Part shown: piece after piece, positions 1-8,977 of the stretch
How positions within the stretch are numbered: the stretch's first letter is position 1
How the letters are laid out: every line of letters begins with the position of its first letter
Source: Alphaproteobacteria bacterium
GTDB taxonomy: Bacteria > Pseudomonadota > Alphaproteobacteria > Rhizobiales > Xanthobacteraceae
Direction of reading: 5' to 3'
Assembly (NCBI GenBank): GCA_037200445.1
Contig: JBBCGH010000001.1
Location: 1,798,001 to 1,862,000 of the forward strand
DNA: 64,000 bases
Made by a program: the position numbers and the translations under genes
Notes under the pieces: generated by a model
Databases searched by the model: none
Seen by the model: the letters and a program-made list of their open reading frames with translations, nothing else
Told to the model about the DNA's origin: nothing

Positions 1-2
1 AG

Positions 3-728
3 GTGCTGCATCGCACCCGCACGATGGACTGGGGCTGCGACACGGCCCTCTATCGAACCGCCGAGGCGATGCGCGCCGAATTGCCGGCGCGGCTCGCCGC
101 CGGTCCCCGCGTGATCAAGCGCAATCGCGGCAATGGCGGACAGGGCGTCTGGAAGGTCGAGACGCTCGCAAGATCAGGCAAGCCTCCGATGGTCCGTGTG
201 CTCGACGCCACGAAAGACACGCCAGAGGAGATGGCACTCGACGCGTTCCTCGGGCGGTGCGCCGAGTACTTCGAAGCCGGATGCGTGATCGATCAGCCCT
301 TCCAGGCGCGCCTCCCCGAAGGTGTGGTGCGCTGCTACATGGCCGGCGACCGCTGCGCCGGCTTCGGTCACCAGAAGGTCAAGGCTTTGGTCGACACACC
401 GGCCGGGCGCGCCGGGGCCGGACCGCGGCTCTACACCTCCAACGCCGACACGCGTTTCCGGCGCCTGCGGCGGCTGATGGAAGACGAGTGGACGCCGCAG
501 CTGATGTCTTTGCTGGACATCCAGCGACACGACCTGCCGATGATCTGGGACGCGGACTTCATGCTCGGCCCGCCCGGAACCGGCGGCATCGACAGCTATG
601 TGCTGGGCGAGATCAACGTCAGTTCGGTGCACCCGATTCCCGACGAGGCGCCGGCCGAGATCGCGCGTTGCGTGGCCGAGCGGCTGCGGACGCGGCCGGA
701 AACGGCGGCGGCCTGCAGATCATCGTAG
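3..728 (+). CDS. Cj0069-like ATP-grasp family protein, 5' end missing
   Basis: Only the C-terminal 241 residues are inside the window. The frame is open to the left edge, so the GTG at 3 is probably not the true start. An ATP-grasp reading fits the segment IKRNRGNGGQGVWKV near residue 38, a nucleotide-binding lysine and glycine-rich loop, and the late LGEINVSSVHPIPDEA segment near residue 203, where Glu and Asn would hold the magnesium. This resembles the uncharacterised Cj0069 family, whose substrate is unknown. The downstream neighbour is a permease 120 bases away, so the gene may be the end of its own transcript. Confidence 0.6.
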   Translation: MLHRTRTMDWGCDTALYRTAEAMRAELPARLAAGPRVIKRNRGNGGQGVWKVETLARSGKPPMVRVLDATKDTPEEMALDAFLGRCAEYFEAGCVIDQPFQARLPEGVVRCYMAGDRCAGFGHQKVKALVDTPAGRAGAGPRLYTSNADTRFRRLRRLMEDEWTPQLMSLLDIQRHDLPMIWDADFMLGPPGTGGIDSYVLGEINVSSVHPIPDEAPAEIARCVAERLRTRPETAAACRSS

Positions 729-848
729 CGCGAGGTTCGCCAACAATGACTCCTGGCACTTTCCCTATTCCGGGCCTGCGACAACCGCCCGGTCAGCTGC
801 TCGCAGCCAAGCGTTGGTTCGCTCCCACTTCGGAAGTGAGACACAAAG

Positions 849-1607
849 ATGGATTTCACGTCACTCGGGCTTTTCGTCTTCGCTGCGTTTTTAGGCGGTC
901 TGACGACAGGATTGTCCGGCTTCGCGATGGGGCTGGTCGTTTCCGGTATCTGGCTGCACCTCATCACGCCGAGCCAGAACGCGCTGCTCATCGTTCTCTG
1001 CGGATTGGTCACGCAAGGATTTGGCATCTGGCGCGTTCGTCATGCGATCAACCTCCAAGCGGTGTTGCCGTATATCGCCGGCAGTGTGGCCGGCGTCGCG
1101 ATCGGGACCCTCTTGCTGACCACAATCGATCAGAACGGCGTGCGCCTCACCATCGGTGTGCTGCTGATCGCGTTCAGCATCTACAGTCTTGCGCGCCCGA
1201 AGATCGCGGTGCCGCAAGCCGGTACGCCGGTCGAGATCGGCGTCGGCCTCGTGAACGGTGTTATCGGCGGTCTCACCGGCCTTGGCGGCATCGCGATGAC
1301 GGTGTGGAGTCAATCGCGCGGGGGGAATAAGGACGCCCAACGCGCCATCTTCCAGCCGGTGATGTTCGTGACGTTCCTCGTGAGCGCGATCGCATTCGGA
1401 TTTGTCGGGTCGTACACCGTCGAGACGATGAAGCTCTATGCGCTGGCGCTCCCTTCGCTCATCGCGGGCGTGGGGTGCGGTATCTGGCTTTACGGCAAGC
1501 TTGATGACGTTGCCTTTCGCCGCGTTGTCCTTGTGTTGCTGTTCGGATCAGGGCTCTCGCTTGTGGTTCCGCCGCTGCTTCGAGCAGCCGGGATCGCGTC
1601 GAGTTAG
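849..1607 (+). CDS. TauE/SafE family sulfite/anion exporter
   Basis: A 252-residue, very hydrophobic protein with about eight membrane segments and the repeated glycine-rich N-terminal half typical of TauE/SafE permeases (GGLTTGLSGFAMGL near residue 15, GVIGGLTGLGGIAMTVW near residue 135). Members of this family export sulfite, sulfoacetate or other small organosulfur or carboxylate anions, and the substrate cannot be read from the sequence. The ATG at 849 begins directly with the first membrane helix. No strong ribosome binding site is visible. It stands alone between a partial ATP-grasp gene and a row of secreted proteins. Confidence 0.85.
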   Translation: MDFTSLGLFVFAAFLGGLTTGLSGFAMGLVVSGIWLHLITPSQNALLIVLCGLVTQGFGIWRVRHAINLQAVLPYIAGSVAGVAIGTLLLTTIDQNGVRLTIGVLLIAFSIYSLARPKIAVPQAGTPVEIGVGLVNGVIGGLTGLGGIAMTVWSQSRGGNKDAQRAIFQPVMFVTFLVSAIAFGFVGSYTVETMKLYALALPSLIAGVGCGIWLYGKLDDVAFRRVVLVLLFGSGLSLVVPPLLRAAGIASS

Positions 1608-1766
1608 CAAAGGTTAAGTCGGAAGCGATAGATCAATCTCTCTTGCTTGCGGCGGACAAATCCCGGGCGTAAGGTCCGCGCAATTCCGGGGACGCAGCAG
1701 ACTCCCCGCCAGACGGTTCCACCGTCCAAGCTCTGCGCAACACTCGACGTGTCGAGACGTTTGCGC

Positions 1767-2456
1767 ATGGACGGAAGACAGACCCAATCCCTTCCAATCA
1801 TCCGCACCACGTCGATCGCCGTCGTGGCGACGGGCGCATTTGCTTGCGCCCAACCGGCCGCACGCGCCCAGGCAGGAGCGACCATGATCCCCATCGACAA
1901 AATGACAGTCGGCGCCACGCCGTCGGATTTTGAGTTTGCACGAACTGGCCAGGGCGGACCTGCCAGATGGGCGGTGGTCGGCGATGCGACAGCGACAGGC
2001 TCGCGTGCCATCGAGCAATCGAGCACCGATCGCACGGACTATCGTTTTCCTCTGGCGATCTATCAGCCGGTCAGCGCAAAGAATGTCGAGGTGACGCTGC
2101 GCTTCAAGCCGGTCGCCGGACGTGTCGATCAGGCCGGTGGAATCGCGCTGCGCCTCACCTCGCCGGATGACTACTATCTCGTTCGTGCGAACGCGCTCGA
2201 AGACAACGTGCGCTTTTACCGGATCGTTAGGGGCCGCCGCGAACAGCTTGCCACTGCGAATATCAAGGTGGCTTCCAACCAGTGGCCCACATTGGGCATC
2301 AAGGCCGAGAACGAGCGATTCACCGTAACGTTCAACTGCAAGACGCTGCATTCCACGAATGACCGCACATTCGGGGGCGCGGGACGCGTAGCACTCTGGA
2401 CCAAGTCGGACAGCGTCACACGCTTCGACCAAATCAACATTCAGGTTCTGCCGTAA
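1767..2456 (+). CDS. Secreted LamG/DUF1080-like beta-sandwich protein
   Basis: A 229-residue protein with an N-terminal signal peptide, followed by a beta-sandwich type sequence resembling the DUF1080/LamG-like glycan-binding fold (patterns YRFPLAIYQPV, GIALRLTSPDDYYLVRANAL, GRVALWTKSDSVTRFD). The ATG at 1767 is preferred because the signal peptide begins shortly after it. The frame is open upstream to 1647, but that extension looks non-coding. It is 11 bases before the superoxide dismutase and probably in the same transcript. No catalytic residues are evident, so a binding or structural role in the envelope is inferred only. Confidence 0.6.
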   Translation: MDGRQTQSLPIIRTTSIAVVATGAFACAQPAARAQAGATMIPIDKMTVGATPSDFEFARTGQGGPARWAVVGDATATGSRAIEQSSTDRTDYRFPLAIYQPVSAKNVEVTLRFKPVAGRVDQAGGIALRLTSPDDYYLVRANALEDNVRFYRIVRGRREQLATANIKVASNQWPTLGIKAENERFTVTFNCKTLHSTNDRTFGGAGRVALWTKSDSVTRFDQINIQVLP

Positions 2457-2467
2457 CGAGGATACCG

Positions 2468-3058
2468 ATGCCCTACAGCATGAAGCCGCTCGGCTGCGAT
2501 CCTGCCCGCATCAAGGGTATGTCGGAGCGCCTGATCGTGAGTCACTACGAGAATAACTACGGCGGCACGGTGAAGCGCCTCAACGCGATCGATGAGCAGC
2601 TTGCCGGACTCGATTTCGCCTCCGCGTCCGCGTTCGTCGTCAACGGGCTCAAGCGCGAGCAATTAATCGCGATGAACTCGATGGTCCTGCACGAACTGTT
2701 TTTCGACGGGCTTGGCGACGAAAGCGAGGCGTCCGGGCAGCTTCGTGACGCATTGGCGCGCGACTTCGGTTCTTATGAACGTTGGCGCAGCGAATTTCTT
2801 GCCACCGGCAAGGCGCTACGGGGCGGATCGGGCTGGGTCCTGCTGACCTGGTCCCCGCGTGACGGCAAGCTCGTCAATCAATGGGCCTCGGATCATTGCC
2901 ATACCATGGCGGGCGCGACGCCTATCCTGGCGCTCGACATGTATGAGCACTCCTATCACATCGATTTTGGCGCAAAAGCCGACACCTATGTCGAAACTTT
3001 CATGCAGACGATCCGTTGGGAGAACGCGGGGCGTCTGTTCAAGCAACTGGAGGGCTGA
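2468..3058 (+). CDS. Fe/Mn superoxide dismutase
   Basis: A 196-residue protein of normal length for the iron/manganese superoxide dismutase family, which converts superoxide to hydrogen peroxide and oxygen. The four expected metal ligands are visible: His26 in SHYENNYGG, His75 in VLHELFFDGL, and Asp157 and His161 in LDMYEHSYH. There is no signal peptide, so it is probably cytoplasmic although its neighbours are secreted. Whether it uses iron or manganese cannot be decided. A GAGGAT sequence precedes the ATG. It lies 11 bases after the LamG-like gene and 49 before the DUF1259 gene. Confidence 0.9.
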   Translation: MPYSMKPLGCDPARIKGMSERLIVSHYENNYGGTVKRLNAIDEQLAGLDFASASAFVVNGLKREQLIAMNSMVLHELFFDGLGDESEASGQLRDALARDFGSYERWRSEFLATGKALRGGSGWVLLTWSPRDGKLVNQWASDHCHTMAGATPILALDMYEHSYHIDFGAKADTYVETFMQTIRWENAGRLFKQLEG

Positions 3059-3107
3059 CGAGGGGCGATATCCACGGGCGACATGCCCGGTCACGCAGGA
3101 GAATGTC

Positions 3108-3992
3108 ATGCACACATTGTTGATCGTCGCGAGCGCGCTCGCGATCACTGCAAGCGCCGCCTCGGCGCAAACCCCGAACTGGGAGAAGGTCGATGCAGCC
3201 TTCGGACGCAAGGCGACCGTCGCGGGCGACGTGCACCGCTACGGCTTCCCGCGCAGCGACCTGTCGGTGACGCTCGATGGCGTTGCGATCAAGCCGGGCT
3301 TCGCGCTCGGCGGCTGGGTCGCGCTCAAGCCAGCGCATGGCGGCGCCATGGTGATGGGCGATCTCGTGCTGCTCGAGACCGAGATCAATCCGGTGATGAC
3401 GGCGCTGATCAACAACGGCCTCGAAATTACCGCCGTGCACAATCATCTGCTGCGCGCCAGTCCTGCGACCTTCTACATGCATGTCGGCGGGCACGGCGAT
3501 CCGGAAAAAATCGCAACCGCGGTCGTGCAGGCGCTCCAATCGAGCAAGACGCCGCTCGCGCCACCATCGTCGCCCGCGCAGCAGCTCGCGATCGAGCTCG
3601 ACACCGCGCAGCTCGACCAGATCATCGGCGCGAAGGGACAGGCGAACGGCGGCGTCTATCAGTTCGGCGTGCCGCGCCGCGATGTGGTCAAGGAGGGCGG
3701 GATGGACATCACGCCGGCCGGGCCGATGGGCGTCGCGACCGGAATCAACTTTCAGCCGACCGGCGGCGGCAAGGCTGCGATCACCGGCGATTTCGTGCTG
3801 ACGGCCGAGGAGGTCAATCCGGTGATCAAGGAGTTGCGCGCGAGCGGCATCGAGGTGACGGCGATCCACAGCCACATGCTCGACGAGCAGCCGCGGCTGA
3901 TCTTCATGCACTTCTGGGCGAACGACGACGCGATCAAGCTCGCCAGGGGCCTGCGCGCCGCGCTCGACAAGACCGCGAAGGCGAAAAGCTAG
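3108..3992 (+). CDS. Secreted DUF1259 (LppY/LpqO-like) protein
   Basis: A 294-residue protein with a signal peptide (residues 1-21) and two tandem copies of the DUF1259 unit, about residues 26-150 and 165-294. Each copy ends in a similar His-rich segment (ITAVHNHLLRASPATFYMHVGG and VTAIHSHMLDEQPRLIFMHFW, the first longer by two residues). The paired histidines could bind a metal, but the family function is unknown. The ATG at 3108 follows an AGGAGA ribosome site at 3097-3102 and starts the signal peptide. The next gene begins one base after its stop codon, so the two are almost certainly co-translated. Confidence 0.8.
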   Translation: MHTLLIVASALAITASAASAQTPNWEKVDAAFGRKATVAGDVHRYGFPRSDLSVTLDGVAIKPGFALGGWVALKPAHGGAMVMGDLVLLETEINPVMTALINNGLEITAVHNHLLRASPATFYMHVGGHGDPEKIATAVVQALQSSKTPLAPPSSPAQQLAIELDTAQLDQIIGAKGQANGGVYQFGVPRRDVVKEGGMDITPAGPMGVATGINFQPTGGGKAAITGDFVLTAEEVNPVIKELRASGIEVTAIHSHMLDEQPRLIFMHFWANDDAIKLARGLRAALDKTAKAKS

Positions 3993-3993
3993 G

Positions 3994-4974
3994 ATGTGGC
4001 GTCTGGCGCTGATCTCTCTTGTCATCGCTAGCGTGGCGATGGCGGCACACGCGCAACCGTCGTTGTTGCAGCTCGAAGCCAAGATTCCGCTCGGCAATGT
4101 CGCCGGGCGGATCGACCACATGGCGTTTGACGCCGCGCGCGGCCGCCTCTTCGTCGCCGAGCTCGGCAACAATTCGCTCGGCGTTGTCGATGTGAACGCC
4201 CGCAAGGTGATCCATCGCATCACGGGACTGAAGGAGCCGCAGGGGGTCGGCTACTTCAAGCCGCTCGATGCCGTCTATGTGGCAAACGGCGGAGACGGCT
4301 CGGTGCGCATCTATCGGGGCGAGGATCTTGCGCAAATCGGCACGCTCGCACTCGGAGACGACGCCGACAATGTGCGCATCGATCAGGGGGCAAGCCGCGT
4401 GGTGGTCGGCTACGGCAGGGGCGCGCTGGCGGTCATCGAACCGGGGAGCCATGCGAAGACAAGCGAGATTCCTCTGAAGGCGCACCCTGAGAGCTTTCAG
4501 CTCGATCAGGAGTCGGAGCACATCTTTATCAATCTGCCGGACACGCGCTCGATTGCCGTCGTCAACAAGGCGACCGGGCAAGAGATTGCGAACTGGCGCC
4601 AAACCTATACTGGCAATTACGCCATGGCGCTCGACAACGAGAAAGAGCGCGTCTTCGTGGTCTTCCGCAATCCGGCGAAATTCGTGGCACTGGCTGAGGA
4701 CACAGGCGCGGTGGTTGCCGAGGCGGATACCTGCGGCGATGTCGACGACCTGTTCCTCGATAGGAAGCGCAAGCGCGTTTATATCAGTTGCGGGCAGGGC
4801 TTCGTCGACGTGCTCGACGCACGCGACCCGGGTTTCGCGCGGCTCGGGCGCATCGCGACGGTTCCGGGGGCGCGCACGTCACTGTTCGTGCCAAATGCGG
4901 ACCGCCTGTTTCTCGCCGTGCGCGCGCAGGGCGGGCAGGGGGCCGCCATCTGGGTCTATCGGCCGGTTGACTGA
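3994..4974 (+). CDS. Secreted YncE-like beta-propeller protein
   Basis: A 326-residue protein with a signal peptide (about residues 1-20) and repeated beta-propeller blades of the YncE/YVTN kind, seen in units such as RLFVAELGNNSLGVVDVNAR, AVYVANGGDGSVRIY and RVFVVFRNPAKFVAL. Such propellers act in the periplasm as binding scaffolds and have no general enzymatic role. It starts one base after the DUF1259 stop codon without its own clear ribosome site, implying translational coupling. The row with superoxide dismutase suggests an envelope or oxidative-stress context, which is inference. Confidence 0.7.
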   Translation: MWRLALISLVIASVAMAAHAQPSLLQLEAKIPLGNVAGRIDHMAFDAARGRLFVAELGNNSLGVVDVNARKVIHRITGLKEPQGVGYFKPLDAVYVANGGDGSVRIYRGEDLAQIGTLALGDDADNVRIDQGASRVVVGYGRGALAVIEPGSHAKTSEIPLKAHPESFQLDQESEHIFINLPDTRSIAVVNKATGQEIANWRQTYTGNYAMALDNEKERVFVVFRNPAKFVALAEDTGAVVAEADTCGDVDDLFLDRKRKRVYISCGQGFVDVLDARDPGFARLGRIATVPGARTSLFVPNADRLFLAVRAQGGQGAAIWVYRPVD

Positions 4975-4994
4975 CGGAGGGCGCATTCGCAAGG

Positions 4995-5552
4995 ATGCGG
5001 CCCATGCCCGGCATCGATACCTCGCGCCAGTTCGTCCCGCTCAAGATCGCGGTGCTGACCGTGTCCGACACGCGCTCGCTCGACGAGGACAAGTCGGGCG
5101 CGACGCTCGCCGAGCGGATCGAGAAGGCGGGCCATGCGGTCGGCGCGCGCGCCATCGTGACCGACGATGTGGAGAAAATCCGCGCGCAGGTGAAAACCTG
5201 GATCGCCGATCCTTCGATCGACGTGGTCGTCACCACCGGCGGCACCGGCTTCACCGGACGCGACGTGACGCCCGAGGCGCTGGAGCCGCTGTTCGAGAAG
5301 CGCATGGAGGGCTTCGCGATGCTGTTTCTGATGGCGAGCCACGCCAAGATCGGCACCTCGGCGATCCAGACGCGCGCGACCGCGGGCGTTGCGGGCGCGA
5401 CCTACATCTTCTGCCTGCCCGGTTCGCCCGGCGCCTGCCGCGACGCCTGGGACGGGATCCTCGTGCACCAGCTCGACTACCGCTATCGGCCCTGCAACTT
5501 CGTCGAAATCATGCCGCGCTTGGACGAGCATTTGAAACGGGGGAGCGCATGA
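4995..5552 (+). CDS. moaB: Molybdenum cofactor biosynthesis protein B
   Basis: A 185-residue MoaB/Mog-type protein. This family binds molybdopterin and is involved in its adenylation before molybdate insertion. The diagnostic signature VTTGGTGFTGRDVTPEAL is near residue 75, and AVLTVSDTRS near residue 17 opens the Rossmann-like fold. Start choice lies between ATG 4995 and ATG 5004. A GGAGGG at 4976-4981 is somewhat far from both. The last codons overlap the 49-bp palindromic repeat at 5545-5593, which supplies the TGA stop, so the repeat has inserted into or moulded the gene end. Confidence 0.88.
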   Translation: MRPMPGIDTSRQFVPLKIAVLTVSDTRSLDEDKSGATLAERIEKAGHAVGARAIVTDDVEKIRAQVKTWIADPSIDVVVTTGGTGFTGRDVTPEALEPLFEKRMEGFAMLFLMASHAKIGTSAIQTRATAGVAGATYIFCLPGSPGACRDAWDGILVHQLDYRYRPCNFVEIMPRLDEHLKRGSA

Positions 5553-5593
5553 CCCCGAAAAGTGGGAACCGGTTTTCGGACAAGGTCATGCGC
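5545..5593. repeat. 49-bp palindromic intergenic repeat, copy 1
   Basis: Arms GCGCATGACC and GGTCATGCGC bound a central CCGAAAAGTGGG / CGGTTTTCGG segment. A second 49-bp copy with the same layout, in opposite orientation, is at 29498-29546. The repeat overlaps the moaB stop codon. Confidence 0.85.
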
Positions 5594-5620
5594 AACGAAA
5601 AGTCAGCCTGACCGCACTTC

Positions 5621-6592
5621 TCAATCCCCCCGCACCACTCCGATCGTCGCCTTGTTGTTGTACCAGCGCGCCGCGCCCTCGTGGAACGGCAGCACCGTGT
5701 TGCGCGAGAAGTTCGCCGGAACGGTCTCGGCCGCCCCCGGATGGATCGCCATCATCTCGTCCGGATTGTCGAACACCGCATCGAGGATCGCGGAGACGAG
5801 ATCGGCCGGCAGGCCCGCGCGTGCGACCGCGAAGTTGTACAGGCCGACGGTGCGGTAGTTGCGCCGCAGCGACGGGTAGGTGCCCGCCGCGATGATCGAG
5901 GGCGCGATCTCCGGCAGCGCGAGCCGCACCGCGACGGTCTGGCTTGGCGTCAGCGCGAGGCTGCGGATCGCGCCTTTCGCCTCTAGGTCGGTGACCTCGG
6001 GGAGCGGCACGCCGCCGACCGCCACCAGCGCATCGAGCCTGTGCGCGGCAAGCTCGCCCGCAAGCTCCTGCCAGCTTCCAGTCGCAAACTGCGCATCGAC
6101 CTTGATCGCCTTGAACAAAAGCGGGGTGTAGACGCCGCCGGTCCCGCCCTGCGGGCCGATGCCGACCTGCTTGCCGGCGAAGTCAGCGACCGACTGGACG
6201 CTTGAGTCGACCGGCACGATGAACTGGAACGGCGTGTCGTACATCGGAAAGAGCGCCCGCGCGCTGCGGAATTGCTTGCCCGCCGTCCAGTCGCCGGCAC
6301 CGCTCCATCCCTGCTGCGCGATGCCGAGCGTCACGAACGCAAGGTCGAGCTCGCCCGTGTCGATCAGCTTCAGGTTCTCGACCGGTCCTTCGGTCTCGCG
6401 CGCCGCAACGGCCACGCCGAGCTTGCGCGTGAGCAGCCGCGCCAGCCCTTCGCCGTATTGGTAATAGGTGCCGCCGGGCGAAGCCGTGCCGATCGTCAGC
6501 CGCTCGGGCCAGTTCGCTTCCGCGGAATGGCCGGTGCCCGGCAGGGCCAGGGCCGTGAGAACGATCGCGGCGATCTGGAGCAGGGTCTGCAT
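5621..6592 (-). CDS. TAXI-family TRAP transporter solute-binding protein
   Basis: A 323-residue periplasmic binding protein with a signal peptide (about residues 1-24) and the TAXI family opening LTIGTASPGGTYYQYGEGLA. TAXI proteins normally deliver carboxylates such as glutamate or 2-oxoglutarate to fused TRAP (DctQM) permeases. No TRAP membrane subunit is nearby. Instead the gene begins 20 bases after the end of the DctA symporter on the same strand. The ATG at 6592 is chosen because it begins the signal peptide. The frame is open much further upstream, but that part is antisense to real coding sequence of dctA. Confidence 0.88.
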   Translation of the reverse strand: MQTLLQIAAIVLTALALPGTGHSAEANWPERLTIGTASPGGTYYQYGEGLARLLTRKLGVAVAARETEGPVENLKLIDTGELDLAFVTLGIAQQGWSGAGDWTAGKQFRSARALFPMYDTPFQFIVPVDSSVQSVADFAGKQVGIGPQGGTGGVYTPLLFKAIKVDAQFATGSWQELAGELAAHRLDALVAVGGVPLPEVTDLEAKGAIRSLALTPSQTVAVRLALPEIAPSIIAAGTYPSLRRNYRTVGLYNFAVARAGLPADLVSAILDAVFDNPDEMMAIHPGAAETVPANFSRNTVLPFHEGAARWYNNKATIGVVRGD

Positions 6593-6612
6593 GTGCGGCC
6601 TCCCGCGCGGCT

Positions 6613-7983
6613 TCAGGTGGTTATCGGCCTCGGCGGTCCCGCGGCCCTGATCTCTTCCGCGACCAGCACTTTCCCCGGCGTATCGGCTTCGGCGTCCGTC
6701 TCGTTGTCGAGGTGCGCGTGCATGCGGTCCACATCGAGCGCGTTCTCCCACTTCGAGACGACGATGGTCGCGACGCCGTTGCCGATCAGGTTGGTGAGCG
6801 CTCGCGCCTCCGACATGAAGCGGTCGACGCCGAGGATCAACGCGATCGACGCAACCGGGATGGTGCCGACGCTTGCCAGCGTCGCGGCAAGCACGATGAA
6901 GCCCGAACCGGTGACGCCGGCGGCACCTTTGGAGGTAAGCAGCAGGATGCCGATGATGCCGAGCTGGTGCCACAGATCGAGCTGCGTGCCGGTCGCCTGC
7001 GCCAGGAACAGCGCCGCCATGGTGAGATAGATGCAGGTGCCGTCGAGATTGAACGAATAGCCGGTCGGGATCACCAGACCGACCACGGACTTCTCGCAGC
7101 CGAGGTTCTCCATCTTGGCGATCATGCGCGGCAGCACCGACTCCGATGACGACGTGCCGAGCACGATCAACAGCTCTTCCTTGATGTAGCGGATGAACTT
7201 GAAGATGTTGCATCCCACGAGCCAGGCGAAGAAGCCGAGCACGAACACGATGAAGATGATGCAGGTGACGTAGAACGCAAACATCAGCCAGGCGAGCGAC
7301 CATAGCGTCCCGACGCCGTACTTGCCGATGGTGAAGGCCATTGCACCAAACGCGCCGATCGGTGCGACCTTCATGATGATGCTGACCACGCCGAACAGCG
7401 CATAGGAGGCCTGGTCGATGACGTTGAGCAGCGCCTTGCCGCGTTCGCCCAGCGCCTGCAGGCCAAACGCAAACAGGATCGCGAAGAACAGCACCTGCAG
7501 GATCTCGCCGGATGCGAAGGCGCCGACCACGGTGTTCGGGATAATGTCCATCAGGAACTGGACCGTGCCCTGTTCCTTGGATTTGGCGACGAAGCCCTGG
7601 ATGCTCTTGGTATCGAGCGTTTTCACGTCGACGTTCATGCCGCCGCCGGGATCGATGGTGTTCGCCACGATCAACCCGACGATCAGTGCGAGCGTGGTCA
7701 GCACCTCGAAATAGATCAGCGCCTTCAGGCCCACGCGGCCGACCTTTTTCATGTCGGACATGCTGGCGATGCCGTGTACCACCGTGCAGAAGATGATCGG
7801 CGCGATGACCATCTTGATCATCTTGATGAAGGCATCGCCGAGCGGCTTCATTTGCTCGCCGGCCTCGGGATAGAAATGCCCGAGTGCGATCCCGATGGCG
7901 ATTGCGGTCAGCACCTGCACGTAGAGGCTGTGATAGATCGGTTTGTGTGCGGTTGAACCGAACGTTGCCGCCGCCTGCGCCAT
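6613..7983 (-). CDS. dctA: C4-dicarboxylate/proton or sodium symporter
   Basis: A 456-residue DAACS (SLC1-like) symporter that imports succinate, fumarate, malate or related acids. Family marks include the serine-rich re-entrant loop [13 protein letters not shown], the NLDGTCIY segment and [20 protein letters not shown]. The ATG at 7983 has a good GGAGGG ribosome site five bases upstream. ATG at 7995 and the longer open frame to 8112 are less likely. It is the first gene of a two-gene minus-strand unit with the TAXI binding protein, an uncommon pairing because DctA does not need a binding protein. Confidence 0.9.
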   Translation of the reverse strand: MAQAAATFGSTAHKPIYHSLYVQVLTAIAIGIALGHFYPEAGEQMKPLGDAFIKMIKMVIAPIIFCTVVHGIASMSDMKKVGRVGLKALIYFEVLTTLALIVGLIVANTIDPGGGMNVDVKTLDTKSIQGFVAKSKEQGTVQFLMDIIPNTVVGAFASGEILQVLFFAILFAFGLQALGERGKALLNVIDQASYALFGVVSIIMKVAPIGAFGAMAFTIGKYGVGTLWSLAWLMFAFYVTCIIFIVFVLGFFAWLVGCNIFKFIRYIKEELLIVLGTSSSESVLPRMIAKMENLGCEKSVVGLVIPTGYSFNLDGTCIYLTMAALFLAQATGTQLDLWHQLGIIGILLLTSKGAAGVTGSGFIVLAATLASVGTIPVASIALILGVDRFMSEARALTNLIGNGVATIVVSKWENALDVDRMHAHLDNETDAEADTPGKVLVAEEIRAAGPPRPITT

Positions 7984-8147
7984 GTCGCCCTCCATGGTGG
8001 TGCCGGCCGTCGCGGCGCAACGAGGCACCGGCGGCGGCGCACGAGGACAAAGCCTAGGACAGATCAGCCTTACGAGCCAACTGCGGGATCGCCGCTTGAC
8101 CGGCGCACTCACACGCTCCCATCATCGCGGCGAAAAGGGAGAGCGCC

Positions 8148-8930
8148 ATGCCGCTGATCGAGAACACCACCAAACAGAAACTCAAGCGCGGCGAGCTCGC
8201 GCTCGGCTTCGGCGTGCATCATCTGCGTACCGCCGGCACCGCGATGCTGGCGGCCGCGGCCGGCCACGACTGGCTGTTCATCGACATGGAGCATGGCGCG
8301 ATCTCGGTGCACGAGGCGACGCAGCTTTGCATTTCGGCGCTGCCGGCCGGGGTCACGCCGATCGTGCGCATCTGCGCGGGCGCGCTCGATGAAGGCACGC
8401 GCTGTCTCGACAACGGCGCGCTCGGCGTGATCGTGCCGCACGTCGATACGGCCGAGCGCGCCAAGGAGATCGCGCAGGCCTTCCGCTATCCGCCGATCGG
8501 CCACCGCTCATGGGGCGGACCGCCCGCGGCGTTCCGCTACGACGCGCCAGGCAATGCCGAGGCGCAGGTCGCGCTCAACGAGGCGGTGCTGGTGGTCGCG
8601 ATGATCGAGAGCCCTTCAGCCGTGGCCAATGCGGACGCGATCGCGGCGGTTCCGGGGATCGATGGGCTGCTGATCGGTACGTCGGATCTCACCGCCGAGC
8701 TTGGCATCTCGGGCCAGATCGGCCACGCCCGCGTCGTGGAAGCCTACGAGAAGGTCGGCGCCGCCTGCCGCGCGCACGGCAAGGCGCTCGGCATGGGCGG
8801 CGTCTACGACAAGGAGAACGCCAGCCGCTACATCAAGGGCGGCGCGCGGCTGATCCTGTCCGGCTCAGATCACAACTACATTCTTGCCGGCGCGAAAGCG
8901 CGCACGGAGGTTCTGCGCGCGGCGGTATAA
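8148..8930 (+). CDS. HpcH/HpaI family class II aldolase
   Basis: A 260-residue metal-dependent aldolase resembling 4-hydroxy-2-oxoheptanedioate and 2-keto-3-deoxy-sugar acid aldolases, which cleave hydroxy-oxo acids to pyruvate and an aldehyde. Visible family features are the DMEHGAISVHEA segment (residue 46 on), the metal-binding glutamate in MIESPSAVAN and the later GTSDLTAELG aspartate. A GGGAGAG ribosome site precedes the ATG at 8148. It is divergent from dctA and sits near other organic-acid genes. The exact substrate cannot be assigned. Confidence 0.88.
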   Translation: MPLIENTTKQKLKRGELALGFGVHHLRTAGTAMLAAAAGHDWLFIDMEHGAISVHEATQLCISALPAGVTPIVRICAGALDEGTRCLDNGALGVIVPHVDTAERAKEIAQAFRYPPIGHRSWGGPPAAFRYDAPGNAEAQVALNEAVLVVAMIESPSAVANADAIAAVPGIDGLLIGTSDLTAELGISGQIGHARVVEAYEKVGAACRAHGKALGMGGVYDKENASRYIKGGARLILSGSDHNYILAGAKARTEVLRAAV

Positions 8931-8977
8931 GGTCCGCAAGACCGCCAGCGGATACGGCACGATCACGCCGGCCTCGA

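Noticed and set aside
3075-3089. Short hairpin CGGGCGACATGCCCG before the DUF1259 gene
   Set aside because: Five-base stem and no T-run, so not called as a terminator.
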